From contig NZ_JXSK01000001.1 of assembly GCF_001083805.1 (NCBI RefSeq), positions 620,001-684,000 on the forward strand: 64,000 nt of DNA. The letters run 5' to 3'. Position numbers and translations under genes: made by a program. This DNA comes from Photorhabdus luminescens subsp. luminescens (GTDB lineage Bacteria; Pseudomonadota; Gammaproteobacteria; Enterobacterales; Enterobacteriaceae). How positions within the stretch are numbered: position 1 is the first letter of the stretch; each line of letters starts with the position of its first letter. Under the pieces are notes generated by a model. That model was not told where the DNA came from, made no database searches, and worked only from the letters and a program-made list of their open reading frames with translations. Positions 20,415 to 30,795 of the stretch are shown here, one piece after another.

Positions 20415-23400
20415 ATGAAGCACTGGCGTAAAGAATGGCGATGGCTTGTCCTATTGGTATTGCTGTTACCGCTATCTGGCTGGAGTCTCAACCTGTTTGA
20501 ATACCGCAATGCGCAAAAGCTGCCTGCAAATGGACTACCGGTGGAGTTTTATTCAAACATCACGCAAGAATCGCAGGAATTTTTGCCTTTTCCCATCAAA
20601 GAACAAACTGTTCTTCCCTTACGATTTCCGACATTAAAAGTCGGCATTCTCTGTTGTATCGGCGCGCCATTGGTGATCCATCGTTGGGACGGCAAGTTAG
20701 AAGGGATTTATGCGGATTATCTGCGCTTAATTGAAACCGTACTAAAAAGGCCAGTGGAGGTACGGCTATTTGGCAACTGGGAATCCGGTTATAAAGCGTT
20801 GCAACGTGGAGATATCCAACTGTTATCGAATTCCGCCTCATCACAATCAGGAAATGGAGCAAATGACACTTACCCGATTCTGGTGCAACCACTTGCCCTG
20901 ATTATGCGCAAAGAACAAGTGAATATGCCATTTGCCAAAATGAATATTATGGCGGCGCCAGGCAGTGATCCAGATGTCATTAAGCAATTACGTAAACATT
21001 ACCGCACTATTTCAGTGGCGAAAAATCAGCAGGAAGGGATACAGGCCGTTGTGGATGGTGAAACGGATGCCTATCTGGATGGACAAAGCCAGATTGCCTA
21101 TTTACTGGCTTTTCGTCCGTTTACCGGATTGACTTACCGCCGGGATATTTCATTCGGGGAACGATATGATTTTCTTGGTCATAGCGGCGATGGCATGGTT
21201 GAAGCAGTAAATCTGATTCTGACATCCATTCCCCATGCCATCAGAAATAAAGTTTATGAACGTTGGATTTCTGGACTGGCGTTGGGTAACAATAATGACG
21301 CCGCAATCTTTTCAGCTCAGGAAAAAGCCTGGATTAAAAAAAATCCTGTCGTTAATGTGGCACTGAATCGCAATGCGCCACCTTATTCCTTTCTGGATAA
21401 AAACGATCAAATCACCGGACTGGATGTGGACATTTTACGTTTACTGGGAGAAAAAAGCGGCATCACCTTTAATTTTATCCCAACAGATGGCGCAGTAGGC
21501 ATTAAAAAGCTGCTAGAAAATGGCGAAGCACAAATGTCTTCCATGCTCAACACGCCCGAACGTAGCCGTTGGCTCTCTTTCAGTCATCCCTATGGTACCG
21601 TGGAATGGGTGATGATCACGCGCAATGAGCGCAATGCGCCTTATGAGTTTGAACAACTTAAACACCATCGGGTGGCGATTCAGCGCGGCAACGCACTTTT
21701 ATCACTATTAAAACCGTATCCAGATATTTTTATCATCGAAGTTGACAGCGTGACGCAAGGTATTGATATGGTGCTGGCCGGAGCGGCAGATGCCACTTTC
21801 GATAGCCTGATCAGTGCTGATTACCTACAAGCAAGCCGCTACGGCGCCAATATTTCTGTTCAATTCTTTAAAGGCTCGTTGCAACCGGAACAATACGCCG
21901 TCATACCGGCTTATCCTCAATTGGTGGACATCTTAAATAAAAGCATTGATGCACTGCCGCCAAATGAACTGCGAGTATTACGGTTGAAGTGGTTATCTAT
22001 GGCGAATGTCACACCTTATAACGACAATAAAATCTCTCCTTGGGTGAAACTGTGGGGAGGAGCGTTACTTGTGATTGCGTTAAGTTCAATTTTTTGGGGC
22101 AGTTACCTCGCACATCAAATCAGAAGACGTAAGACTGCGGAAAGCAACTTACAGGATTTACTGGCTTATTGGGAAACGCTGTTTAATAACATGCCTACGC
22201 CGATGTTTGTCTGCGATCCCACCATGTGCATCACGGCGGCTAACCTCTATTTCCGACATGAAATGAGCACTATCGGATCTGAAGTGATTGGCCGTAGTCT
22301 TTTTTCCCTATGCTTTTTAAAGCCGACCGATGAGCAAGAGATCAGCCTAATTTTTCTACGCTGTTTGGAAGGCGCTCCTGTACATTTTTCCGATCGCAAC
22401 ATTGTTATTCAGGGGCAGGATAAAGATGTCTATTTATGGCTTGAAAGTTATCGCAATACCGAAGGCGTTGTTCAGGGAATCATTGGCGGCTGGTTTGATG
22501 TGACCGAACGTAAATTGCTGGCGCAAGAACTACGCCAGGAACGTGATAAGGCGGAACTCGCCAGCTTGGAGAAATCAGATTTTCTGGCCCACATGAGCCA
22601 TGAGATCCGCACCCCGCTGCAAGCCATTATCGGTATTCTTGATCTGGAGGTAAAACAGCAAACTCAGCCATCCACGCCATTACATATCGCCTGGCAGGCA
22701 GCAATATCTTTGCAAGGAATCATCGGTGATGTGCTGGATTTCTCCAAGATAGAATCTGGGCGGATGGTGCTGAATCTCAAACCGGAATCATTGCAGGCGA
22801 TTCTGGAAAAGTGTGTGGCGACTTTTAGCCATCGAGCAAAGGAAAAAGAATTACTTTTCACCTATCAATTTGATTTACCGTCTGAATATTATCATCTACT
22901 GGACGCGACACGCGTAACCCAAGTCATCAATAACTTGTTGGGTAATGCCATTAAATTTACCGAACAGGGTAGTGTACAGATCAGCGCCAGTTATCAGCCT
23001 ATTCCAGAGAGTCAGCAAGATGAAATTACGCTGGTGGTTGCTGATACTGGTTGTGGCATCCCGGAAACCATGTATGAAGCGGTTTTGCTGCCCTATGTAC
23101 AGGTAACGCAAAATAATGGCGGTAAAACCGGGACGGGGTTGGGATTACCTATTTCTGTACAGTTAGTTGAATTAATGGGCGGTAGTTTGAAAATCACTGG
23201 CGCACCTAGTGGCGGCGCACAGGTTACCGTGGTGCTACCGCTTACGCGCACTATTATTGAAAAGCAGGCGATAAGTGAAAAAACCGAAAGCATTGAGACG
23301 CAAATTCATGAATCATTGAATATCTTAGTGGTTGATGATCTACCTGCCAATTTACAGGTATTGTCATTACAATTAGCGCCATCGGGCCATCGTATTGAGC

Positions 23401-24026
23401 TAGCTGAGAGCGGCGAACAGGCCATGAATCTGGTGGAAGAGGGCTATTTCGATATCGTGCTGACAGATTGCCAGATGCCGGTAATGAACGGTTACGAACT
23501 GGCTCAGTTACTGAGAAAACATGAGCAATTACGGCAACTACCGCCATTTATTATTCTGGGATGTACCGCGAATGCGTTTTCTACCGAACAGACTCGTTGT
23601 TTGGAAGCCGGAATGAATGGGGTATTAACCAAACCATTGGTGCAAAGCAAATTGCTGGCAGAAATTACCCGTTATTACCGGCAAGTCAATGACAAAACAA
23701 CGTTAAAATTCGATGAAATTCAAGCGCTGGCTCAACAAGATGTAGCGGTAGAGCGCCAGTTACTCAGCGCAATACAGCAAGGGATGTCCGAAGACATTGC
23801 AGAATTGCAACAGCAGGAAAACCAACAATGCCATGAAAAAGTTGTGCATCACGCTCACCGTATGAAAGGCGCTTTTGCGCTGATGCAATATCAGCAAGGA
23901 ATACGTGTCTGCCTGCGAATTGAAAAAAGTGAACATTGTGATGTGAAAACAATAGCCGTCTTATTAACTCGTGCGGAATATTTCCAACAGCAAATTAAGC
24001 AGAAATTGAGGGAATTGCATAGTTAG
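20415..24026 (+). CDS. Hybrid sensor histidine kinase, EvgS/BvgS type
   Basis: A 1203-residue unorthodox kinase. Order: signal/membrane segment, two periplasmic substrate-binding (Venus flytrap) domains (about 70-290 and 300-530), a transmembrane helix near 545-565, a PAS domain (about 580-695), HisKA with SHEIRTP and His729, HATPase with NNLLGNAIKF and DTGCGIP, a receiver with Asp1018 in LTDCQMP, and a C-terminal HPt with His1148 in HRMKGAF. Phosphate should pass His-Asp-His to the adjacent RcsB-like regulator. All phosphotransfer residues are present. The ligand is unknown. Confidence 0.93.
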   Translation: MKHWRKEWRWLVLLVLLLPLSGWSLNLFEYRNAQKLPANGLPVEFYSNITQESQEFLPFPIKEQTVLPLRFPTLKVGILCCIGAPLVIHRWDGKLEGIYADYLRLIETVLKRPVEVRLFGNWESGYKALQRGDIQLLSNSASSQSGNGANDTYPILVQPLALIMRKEQVNMPFAKMNIMAAPGSDPDVIKQLRKHYRTISVAKNQQEGIQAVVDGETDAYLDGQSQIAYLLAFRPFTGLTYRRDISFGERYDFLGHSGDGMVEAVNLILTSIPHAIRNKVYERWISGLALGNNNDAAIFSAQEKAWIKKNPVVNVALNRNAPPYSFLDKNDQITGLDVDILRLLGEKSGITFNFIPTDGAVGIKKLLENGEAQMSSMLNTPERSRWLSFSHPYGTVEWVMITRNERNAPYEFEQLKHHRVAIQRGNALLSLLKPYPDIFIIEVDSVTQGIDMVLAGAADATFDSLISADYLQASRYGANISVQFFKGSLQPEQYAVIPAYPQLVDILNKSIDALPPNELRVLRLKWLSMANVTPYNDNKISPWVKLWGGALLVIALSSIFWGSYLAHQIRRRKTAESNLQDLLAYWETLFNNMPTPMFVCDPTMCITAANLYFRHEMSTIGSEVIGRSLFSLCFLKPTDEQEISLIFLRCLEGAPVHFSDRNIVIQGQDKDVYLWLESYRNTEGVVQGIIGGWFDVTERKLLAQELRQERDKAELASLEKSDFLAHMSHEIRTPLQAIIGILDLEVKQQTQPSTPLHIAWQAAISLQGIIGDVLDFSKIESGRMVLNLKPESLQAILEKCVATFSHRAKEKELLFTYQFDLPSEYYHLLDATRVTQVINNLLGNAIKFTEQGSVQISASYQPIPESQQDEITLVVADTGCGIPETMYEAVLLPYVQVTQNNGGKTGTGLGLPISVQLVELMGGSLKITGAPSGGAQVTVVLPLTRTIIEKQAISEKTESIETQIHESLNILVVDDLPANLQVLSLQLAPSGHRIELAESGEQAMNLVEEGYFDIVLTDCQMPVMNGYELAQLLRKHEQLRQLPPFIILGCTANAFSTEQTRCLEAGMNGVLTKPLVQSKLLAEITRYYRQVNDKTTLKFDEIQALAQQDVAVERQLLSAIQQGMSEDIAELQQQENQQCHEKVVHHAHRMKGAFALMQYQQGIRVCLRIEKSEHCDVKTIAVLLTRAEYFQQQIKQKLRELHS

Positions 24027-24157
24027 AAATCAAATGAAACGACACAGAAAAACCTTAGCTTGAAAATATAAATGCAATTTTTGTCATCGTAAAAATTGGA
24101 AAATACACCATTTTGACGTACATTGTTCTCACATTACACCTAAGGAAGGTATTTTCT

Positions 24158-24268
24158 ATGAATACAGCTACAGTTAGTAACTTTATCCTGACCAGTACAT
24201 TGGTTCGCTTCAATAAAAAGCTGGCAGATGCCTTCGAAGAACATAATCAACACATGATCAATAAATGA
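24158..24268 (+). CDS. Predicted 36-residue small protein
   Basis: A short ORF (MNTATVSNFILTS at the start, ending QHMINK) lies 131 bases after the kinase gene. It has an unusually strong ribosome binding site, AAGGAAGG, 8 bases before the ATG. The sequence looks like a short amphipathic helix (LVRFNKKLADAFEEHN). I do not recognise it. The strong RBS argues that it is translated; absence of any homology evidence keeps confidence modest. Confidence 0.45.
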   Translation: MNTATVSNFILTSTLVRFNKKLADAFEEHNQHMINK

Positions 24269-24318
24269 CCGATAATTATTTAAATCTATTATTAGGACAA
24301 AATCATTGAGGATTTTTT

Positions 24319-24732
24319 ATGCGTGCTTTATATTTTTTCCCTATTTTCTTATTTTTATCTTCTTGTTCAATAAATCTCCCACCTTATGAACGGGAAGCCC
24401 GACATTATGTTTATCGCTCTAATGATGATTTTGACCCTAATTTTGAAACACATGTAAATAATTCTATTAAGCTTATGACGCCATTCTTTGAACAATTTTA
24501 TCGAGAAGGAGTTAAGGATAGAATGAATAACATCAGTTCACATGAATTTGAGCAAAAAATTAATTATTTTAAGAGTGATAATTTAATTCAAGAAATCGGC
24601 ATGTCCGAAATATTCATTTCACCAAAAGTACACACAAAAGAAATCAACAATAGTCAGATTTCAAATAAGAAGAAAAAAGCATTAATTAACGGAATCATCA
24701 ATTCTTACGAGGCAGGTTACTATGGCAAGTAA
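24319..24732 (+). CDS. Small lipoprotein, possibly Exc2-like
   Basis: A 137-residue lipoprotein with signal sequence and lipobox LSSC (Cys16). The mature part is charged, ending in a short Lys-rich stretch and a SYEAGYYGK tail. This architecture and tail recall the Exc2 family, first known from plasmid entry exclusion, but the match is from memory only. The gene follows GAGG and is closed by a hairpin at 24749. Codon use is AT-richer than in the T6SS region. Confidence 0.7.
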   Translation: MRALYFFPIFLFLSSCSINLPPYEREARHYVYRSNDDFDPNFETHVNNSIKLMTPFFEQFYREGVKDRMNNISSHEFEQKINYFKSDNLIQEIGMSEIFISPKVHTKEINNSQISNKKKKALINGIINSYEAGYYGK

Positions 24733-24748
24733 GAAAATTAACTCATGT

Positions 24749-24773
24749 AGGACTTCACAATCGAAGTCCTTTA
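24749..24773 (+). terminator. Terminator-like hairpin after the lipoprotein gene
   Basis: A perfect 8-bp stem AGGACTTC / GAAGTCCT with a 6-base loop, followed by a short TTTAG, 17 bases past the stop codon. Confidence 0.65.
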
Positions 24774-25077
24774 GTTGCTATTTAAAGATATGGGTAAGCA
24801 AAATTTCTAGTATTGCGATAAACAACATACTGCATCTCAGAACACCCTATGCTATTCTTTCATGTGAAATCATAACGTCCCCAAAATGACACATTAAAAC
24901 TATTATTAGCTATAATGGATAATTATTAGAACATTATCAACTGAGTTGCTAATTCACTTAATAGACATAGATTTATATACAATTTATATTATATCTTTCC
25001 ATCCGTATTTAGGCTAAAACAAGACTGTCATTTAAACCTTCGTTTAACTGACACATCAAAAGTGAGAAAAAAGGTTT
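24774..25077. other. AT-rich gap without a recognisable gene
   Basis: About 300 bases of AT-rich DNA before the KilA-N fragment. I see no coding frame of substance, no RNA gene and no repeat. It presumably contains the KilA-N promoter. Confidence 0.4.
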
Positions 25078-25356
25078 ATGGCGCAAAAAATTGATGTCCG
25101 GGGTATAAAAGTCTCTGTTTTTTCCGACAAACAAGATGACTATATATCGCTATCTGACATCGCTAAGTACAAAGATGGCGACCGCAGTGATTACATTCTG
25201 CAAAACTGGATGAGAAACCGCAGTACCATTGAGTTTATCGGTTTGTGGGAACAGCTACATAATCCCGATTTTAATTCCATCGAATTCGATGGAATTAAGC
25301 AAGAGGATATGAAGACGGACGTTCTTTTAAACTCACAAAATCTCAGATTCGCCTAG
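25078..25356 (+). pseudogene. KilA-N domain protein, truncated
   Basis: The first 80 or so residues match the start of phage-derived KilA-N proteins (DDYISLSDIAKYKDGDRSDY, then NRSTIEFIGLWEQLHNPDF and FDGIK). Full-length members run to roughly 250-280 residues; here the homology stops near residue 80 and an unrelated tail leads to a stop at 92. At the same point another frame turns into serine-recombinase sequence, so this is a deletion junction, not a shorter natural protein. A truncated DNA-binding product might still be made. Confidence 0.75.
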
Positions 25357-25382
25357 CACACGCTTCCATGAAAAGTAGAAAT
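25311..25382 (+). pseudogene. Remnant of a serine recombinase (DNA invertase type)
   Basis: In the +1 frame relative to KilA-N the peptide DGRSFKLTKSQIRLAHASMK is encoded. This fits the linker between the catalytic and helix-turn-helix parts of Hin/Pin-type recombinases, commonly GRPFKLTxxKLRLAxAAM. Nothing of the catalytic domain remains upstream. It marks a past deletion that fused two phage- or island-derived genes. Match made by memory of the family pattern. Confidence 0.5.
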
Positions 25383-25401
25383 TGTAGCGGAATCAATACA
25401 T

Positions 25402-25776
25402 CTAATCCAAAGGACATACCCGAATAATATGACCATCGGGATCTTCAACGAGGAAAGTACGACCAAAGATTTCAGTGTGGGGTTCCTTCACAATCTTGAT
25501 ATCGGGTTTCTTCTGCCATTCTTCAAATAAGCGATCTACATCCTCACCAGATGGCAACATAATACCGATCTCAGAGAACCGAGGAATAGAGGCATCTGGC
25601 GTTGTTCCGCCTGACCAAATAGCGAATAGTGCTTCACCGCCGGCGGCAAATGCTACATAACGAGGACTCGAAAATACTGGTTCAGAATTCAAAAGTGTCT
25701 TGTAAAAGGCTGTCGAACGTTCAATATCAGATACGTAAACAAGTTGAAGGTTAGGTTTAGGGGATAATGTCATCAT
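25402..25776 (-). CDS. VOC-family (glyoxalase/bleomycin-resistance-like) protein
   Basis: A 124-residue VOC-fold protein (LQLVYVSDIERSTAFYKTLL at the N-terminus, FLVEDPDGHIIRVCP at the C-terminus). The fold serves metal-dependent isomerases, dioxygenases and drug-binding resistance proteins; the substrate cannot be told here. The two tandem start codons lie inside the end of an octamer repeat tract (25767-25845) that forms the whole immediate leader, so no normal RBS is visible. Confidence 0.85.
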   Translation of the reverse strand: MMTLSPKPNLQLVYVSDIERSTAFYKTLLNSEPVFSSPRYVAFAAGGEALFAIWSGGTTPDASIPRFSEIGIMLPSGEDVDRLFEEWQKKPDIKIVKEPHTEIFGRTFLVEDPDGHIIRVCPLD

Positions 25777-25845
25777 GTCATCATGTCATCATGTCATCAT
25801 GTCATCATGTCATCATGTCATCATGTCATCATGTCATCATGTCAT
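25767..25845. repeat. Octamer tandem repeat (ATGTCATC)9-10 at the VOC gene start
   Basis: Nine complete copies of the 8-bp unit ATGTCATC plus a partial tenth run without interruption. On the - strand the unit reads GATGACAT and supplies the start codons of the VOC gene. Each period contains ATG and TGA in several frames, so upstream reading frames always hit a stop inside the tract. Copy-number change would alter leader length and spacing rather than join frames. Such tracts often vary by slipped-strand mispairing. Confidence 0.95.
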
Positions 25846-26141
25846 TCTCATCTAAGTTAGATTCAATAAGAGAGTAAAAGCAAATCGTTATATAAATCAA
25901 TAGGTAAAATTTGTTACCGGATTACGCTTATCATTATAATATGATGTTAACCACCTGTATATACATACATATGTAAAGTGATATGAAAATTCTGGACGAT
26001 AAAGATGTGCCTAAGATCGGATCTTGTGGAGATAATTTGTATTAGATGGAATTGTTATCATGAAATATGAAAGTTACCTCTTATGTTTTGGTATTTAAGG
26101 ATTCGACATCCATATCAAAACCGGTGACTCTCAACCTTTTA
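25846..26141. other. Non-coding AT-rich segment
   Basis: No supportable gene on either strand. The proximal part should hold the VOC promoter (leftward). The distal part, 3' of the DUF5397-like remnant, probably contains the decayed rest of that gene. Confidence 0.35.
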
Positions 26142-26243
26142 CTAAAAAGATCTTCCATTCGTACATTTTCCTACTTCATATTTTGGCCCAAACACACCAA
26201 AGCTTTTTATCGTGCCAACAGGTACAAATGGTGTCGTTATCAT
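26142..26243 (-). pseudogene. Remnant of a DUF5397-like protein
   Basis: A 33-residue frame contains PVGTIKSFGVFGPKYEVG, the characteristic start of small (about 60-80 residue) DUF5397 proteins. The frame then breaks (CTNGRSF, stop), and the expected second half with a DW and EYR motif is not readable in frame. It therefore looks like a decayed gene. The family assignment is from memory. Confidence 0.45.
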
Positions 26244-26435
26244 GACCGTTCCTCATTATTGAAATTCATTGATAGTGTAGTATTTTGAGAATATTGTTTC
26301 AAGAACGACTTTCGGGAATGCTAACCCCTTGATATTGTGTACTGTAAATTGGCCGTATAGTGCTTTCTCATAATTAAGTACTATTTTCGCTAATTTATCT
26401 GTTACCAATACGAGACCTGTTAGCCAACAATTAAT

Positions 26436-27755
26436 TTAACCATAAATATAGCGATTAATAAGATTTTCGAGTAATTCCTGTTGTCCACTTCGATGCTTAG
26501 GTTCTTGAACCAATGTTTCTGCATAGTGTGCTACTTCATCAAGTGTCATTTTTCCTTCAAGAATATTTCTACCTAATTCACTATTCCAACCAGAATAACG
26601 TTGAGCGACATATTCATCTAATTTTCCGTCTACTAATATTTTCACCGCACTTTTTAATGATAAAGCCATAGTATCAATGGCGCCGATATGTCCATAAAAT
26701 AGATCATCAATATCAATACTTTGACGGCGAACTTTCGCGTCGAAATTTAAACCACCCGTCGTAAAACCACCGGCTTTTAAGATTTCGTACATTACCAGCG
26801 AATTTTCCTCGACACTATTTGGAAATTGATCGGTATCCCAACCCAATTGAGCATCCCCACGATTCGCATCAATAGAACCAAATATCCCCAATGCAATCGC
26901 CGTGGCAACTTCATGTTGAAATGAGTGTCCAGCTAATGTGGCATGGTTAGCTTCAATATTCACCTTAATTTCATTTTCTAAACCAAACTGCTTTAGGAAA
27001 CCATAAACGGTAGCCACATCATAATCATATTGGTGTTTGGTCGGTTCCTGAGGTTTAGGTTCAACTAATAATGTTCCCTGAAAACCAATTTTGTATTTAT
27101 AATCCACAACCATTTGCATAAAACGGCCGATTTGTTCTCTTTCCTGACGTAAATCTGTATTGAGCAAACTTTCATAGCCTTCACGTCCGCCCCACAGTAC
27201 ATAGTTTTCACCACCCAGTTTTTTAGTCATTTGCATCACCTGACATACCTGTGTTGATGCATAAACGAAAATATTAAGATCTGGATTAGTTGCCGCACCG
27301 GCAGCATAACGCGGATGTGTAAAACAGTTTGCCGTTCCCCATAACAATTTAACGCCAGTCTCTGCTTGTTTATCTGCAAGAATATCGGACATGACGTCCA
27401 AATTATAAATATATTCTTTTAAACAACAACCTTCAGGGGCAACATCAATATCATGGAAACAATAAAAAGGAATATTGAGCTTGTAGAAAAATTCAAAAGC
27501 GACATCAGCTTTAAGCTTAGCCAGTTCTAAAGCGTCACTTCCTGTTTGCCAAAAACGCTCAAATGCCCCAGAGCCAAACATATCCGTACCATTCCAACAG
27601 AAACTGTGCCAATAGCAGACGGCAAAACGCAGATGATCTTTCATTTTTTTGCCTAAAATAATCTCTTCTGGGTTGTAATGACGGAAAGCCAATGGGTTAT
27701 TACTTTGCCGACCTTCGTAACTAATTCTATTTATTCCCTCAAAATATTGCTGCAT
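26436..27755 (-). CDS. xylA: Xylose isomerase
   Basis: Converts D-xylose to D-xylulose in the cytoplasm. The 439-residue length matches the enterobacterial enzyme. Catalytic and metal motifs are present: [12 protein letters not shown] (His/Asp pair), [18 protein letters not shown] and the [14 protein letters not shown] segment. It is divergent from xylR and preceded by a CRP-like site. Unusually, no xylulokinase gene follows; downstream lies decayed DNA. Confidence 0.97.
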   Translation of the reverse strand: MQQYFEGINRISYEGRQSNNPLAFRHYNPEEIILGKKMKDHLRFAVCYWHSFCWNGTDMFGSGAFERFWQTGSDALELAKLKADVAFEFFYKLNIPFYCFHDIDVAPEGCCLKEYIYNLDVMSDILADKQAETGVKLLWGTANCFTHPRYAAGAATNPDLNIFVYASTQVCQVMQMTKKLGGENYVLWGGREGYESLLNTDLRQEREQIGRFMQMVVDYKYKIGFQGTLLVEPKPQEPTKHQYDYDVATVYGFLKQFGLENEIKVNIEANHATLAGHSFQHEVATAIALGIFGSIDANRGDAQLGWDTDQFPNSVEENSLVMYEILKAGGFTTGGLNFDAKVRRQSIDIDDLFYGHIGAIDTMALSLKSAVKILVDGKLDEYVAQRYSGWNSELGRNILEGKMTLDEVAHYAETLVQEPKHRSGQQELLENLINRYIYG

Positions 27756-27860
27756 ATCTGCCTCTATCTAATAGGTATATGTGTATATAAAATTTTGTTC
27801 ATCAATGTCGCTATTTTCAATTGCGTTATTTTATTTCTTCATTAAGATTATTGTTAATTG

Positions 27861-27876
27861 TGTGATTTATCTCATA
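27861..27876 (-). promoter_or_regulatory. Putative CRP site upstream of xylA
   Basis: TGTGA-TTTATC-TCATA matches the TGTGA-N6-TCACA consensus at 9 of 10 core positions, about 105 bases before the xylA start. It fits catabolite control known for xyl operons. A XylR site should lie nearby but I could not assign it. Confidence 0.5.
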
Positions 27877-27930
27877 ATTTATCATTAATTTAACCCTGAA
27901 AATAGAAAAATAATTATAATTAAGATTGTA

Positions 27931-28057
27931 TATACCTAATAGATTTCGAGTTGCAGCGCGGCGGCAAGTGAATGAATCCCCAGGAACATAGATAACTATG
28001 TGACTGGGGTGAGTGAAAGCAGCCAACAAAGCAGCAGCTTGAAAGATGAAGGGTATA
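27931..28057. repeat. ERIC element
   Basis: A 127-bp element bounded by TATACCT and GGGTATA. The core GAATCCCCAGGAACATAG...CTATGTGACTGGGGTGAGTG is the palindromic centre used by standard ERIC primers. Length equals the canonical 127 bp. It lies between xylA and xylR and ends 17 bases before the xylR ATG, so it will form part of the xylR leader RNA. Confidence 0.9.
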
Positions 28058-28074
28058 AATCAATAAGGAAATAA

Positions 28075-29259
28075 ATGATGAATAGACGATACCATATAAC
28101 ACTATTATTTAACGCTAATAAAGCCTATGATCGTCAGGTGATAGAAGGAATAGGTGAATATTTACAGGCATTTAAATGTAATTGGGATATCTTCATTGAA
28201 GAAGATTTCACCGCGAAATTAAATAGTCTAGAAACCTTGCAGAGTGACGGAATTATTGCTGATTTTGATGATATAGAAATTCAACGTTTTTTTAGCCAGT
28301 TAGATATTCCTGTTATTGGTGTCGGCGGCTCTTATCACCTGGAAAGTCATTATCCTGCGGCTCATTATATTGCAACAAATAACTTCGCTTTAATAGAAAG
28401 TGCATTTAATCATTTAAAAGATAAAGGTATTAAACGTTTCGCATTTTATGGCCTACCACAGACAAGTGGTAAACGATGGGCAATAGAGCGTGAATATGCT
28501 TTCCGACAATTAGTTGAAAAAGAAAAATATCAGGGTGTCGTTTATCAAGGAATGGAGACAACACCAGAAAATTGGTTTTATGCACAAGATAGATTAAAAG
28601 ACTGGCTCCAAACTTTATCCCCAAATACCGGAATTATTGCGGTAACGGATGCCAGAGCTCGACATATTTTGGCCGCGTGTGAACACCTCAATATTCCTAT
28701 TCCTGATAAAATCTGTGTTATCGGTATAGATAATGAAGAAATAGCTCGTTTTCTTTCACGTACCGCGCTCTCTTCCGTCGTGCAAGGTACACAACAAATG
28801 GGCTACCAAGCAGCAAAATTGCTTCATAAACTCCTTAAAGGCCACGCTCCTAAGAAATACCACCGCCAATTAATTCCACCTTTAAAGGTTATTGCAAGGC
28901 AATCGACAGATTTTCGGGCATTAAGCGATCCCGCGGTTATTCAAGCAATGCATTATATTCGTCATCACGCTTGTAAAGGGATAAGGGTTGAACAAGTTAT
29001 TGATGCTGTTGGTATGTCACGCTCTAATCTTGAAAACCGTTTTAAAAATGAATTTGGACAAACAATGCATACCATCATTCATAATGAAAAGTTAGATAAA
29101 GTAAAAAACCTTTTAATACATAGCTCTATTTCAATCAGTGAAATTGTTACCGTTTGCGGCTATTCTTCTTTACATTATTTTTACTCCATGTTCAAACGAA
29201 ACTATAATATGACTCCTAAAGAGTATCGAGATAAATATAAAATCACCAAAGAGAATTAA
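28075..29259 (+). CDS. xylR: Xylose operon activator XylR
   Basis: A 394-residue regulator: N-terminal periplasmic-binding-like sensor domain (RRYHITLLFNANKAYDRQVI...; FYGLPQTSGKRWAIERE; VIGIDNEEIARFLS) and C-terminal AraC helix-turn-helix pair (VDAVGMSRSNLENRF; ISEIVTVCGYSSLHYF). Length and domain order match XylR of enterobacteria. It faces away from xylA. Whether it also controls the neighbouring GH1/GH30 genes is unknown. ATG 28075 or 28078 is the start. Confidence 0.94.
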   Translation: MMNRRYHITLLFNANKAYDRQVIEGIGEYLQAFKCNWDIFIEEDFTAKLNSLETLQSDGIIADFDDIEIQRFFSQLDIPVIGVGGSYHLESHYPAAHYIATNNFALIESAFNHLKDKGIKRFAFYGLPQTSGKRWAIEREYAFRQLVEKEKYQGVVYQGMETTPENWFYAQDRLKDWLQTLSPNTGIIAVTDARARHILAACEHLNIPIPDKICVIGIDNEEIARFLSRTALSSVVQGTQQMGYQAAKLLHKLLKGHAPKKYHRQLIPPLKVIARQSTDFRALSDPAVIQAMHYIRHHACKGIRVEQVIDAVGMSRSNLENRFKNEFGQTMHTIIHNEKLDKVKNLLIHSSISISEIVTVCGYSSLHYFYSMFKRNYNMTPKEYRDKYKITKEN

Positions 29260-29311
29260 ATATTTCAAATCAATAAGCCATCCCAAACCAACAGGATAGC
29301 TTTTAATTTAA

Positions 29312-30787
<1,476 letters not shown>

Positions 30788-30795
30788 CTACTTTC

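Noticed and set aside
25767-25845. CRISPR-like array
   Set aside because: The units are contiguous 8-mers without spacers, so this is a simple tandem repeat.
26067-26288. Rightward 73-residue frame in the VOC-xylA gap
   Set aside because: Its strand is antisense to a better explained leftward DUF5397-like remnant, and it has no RBS or recognisable domain.
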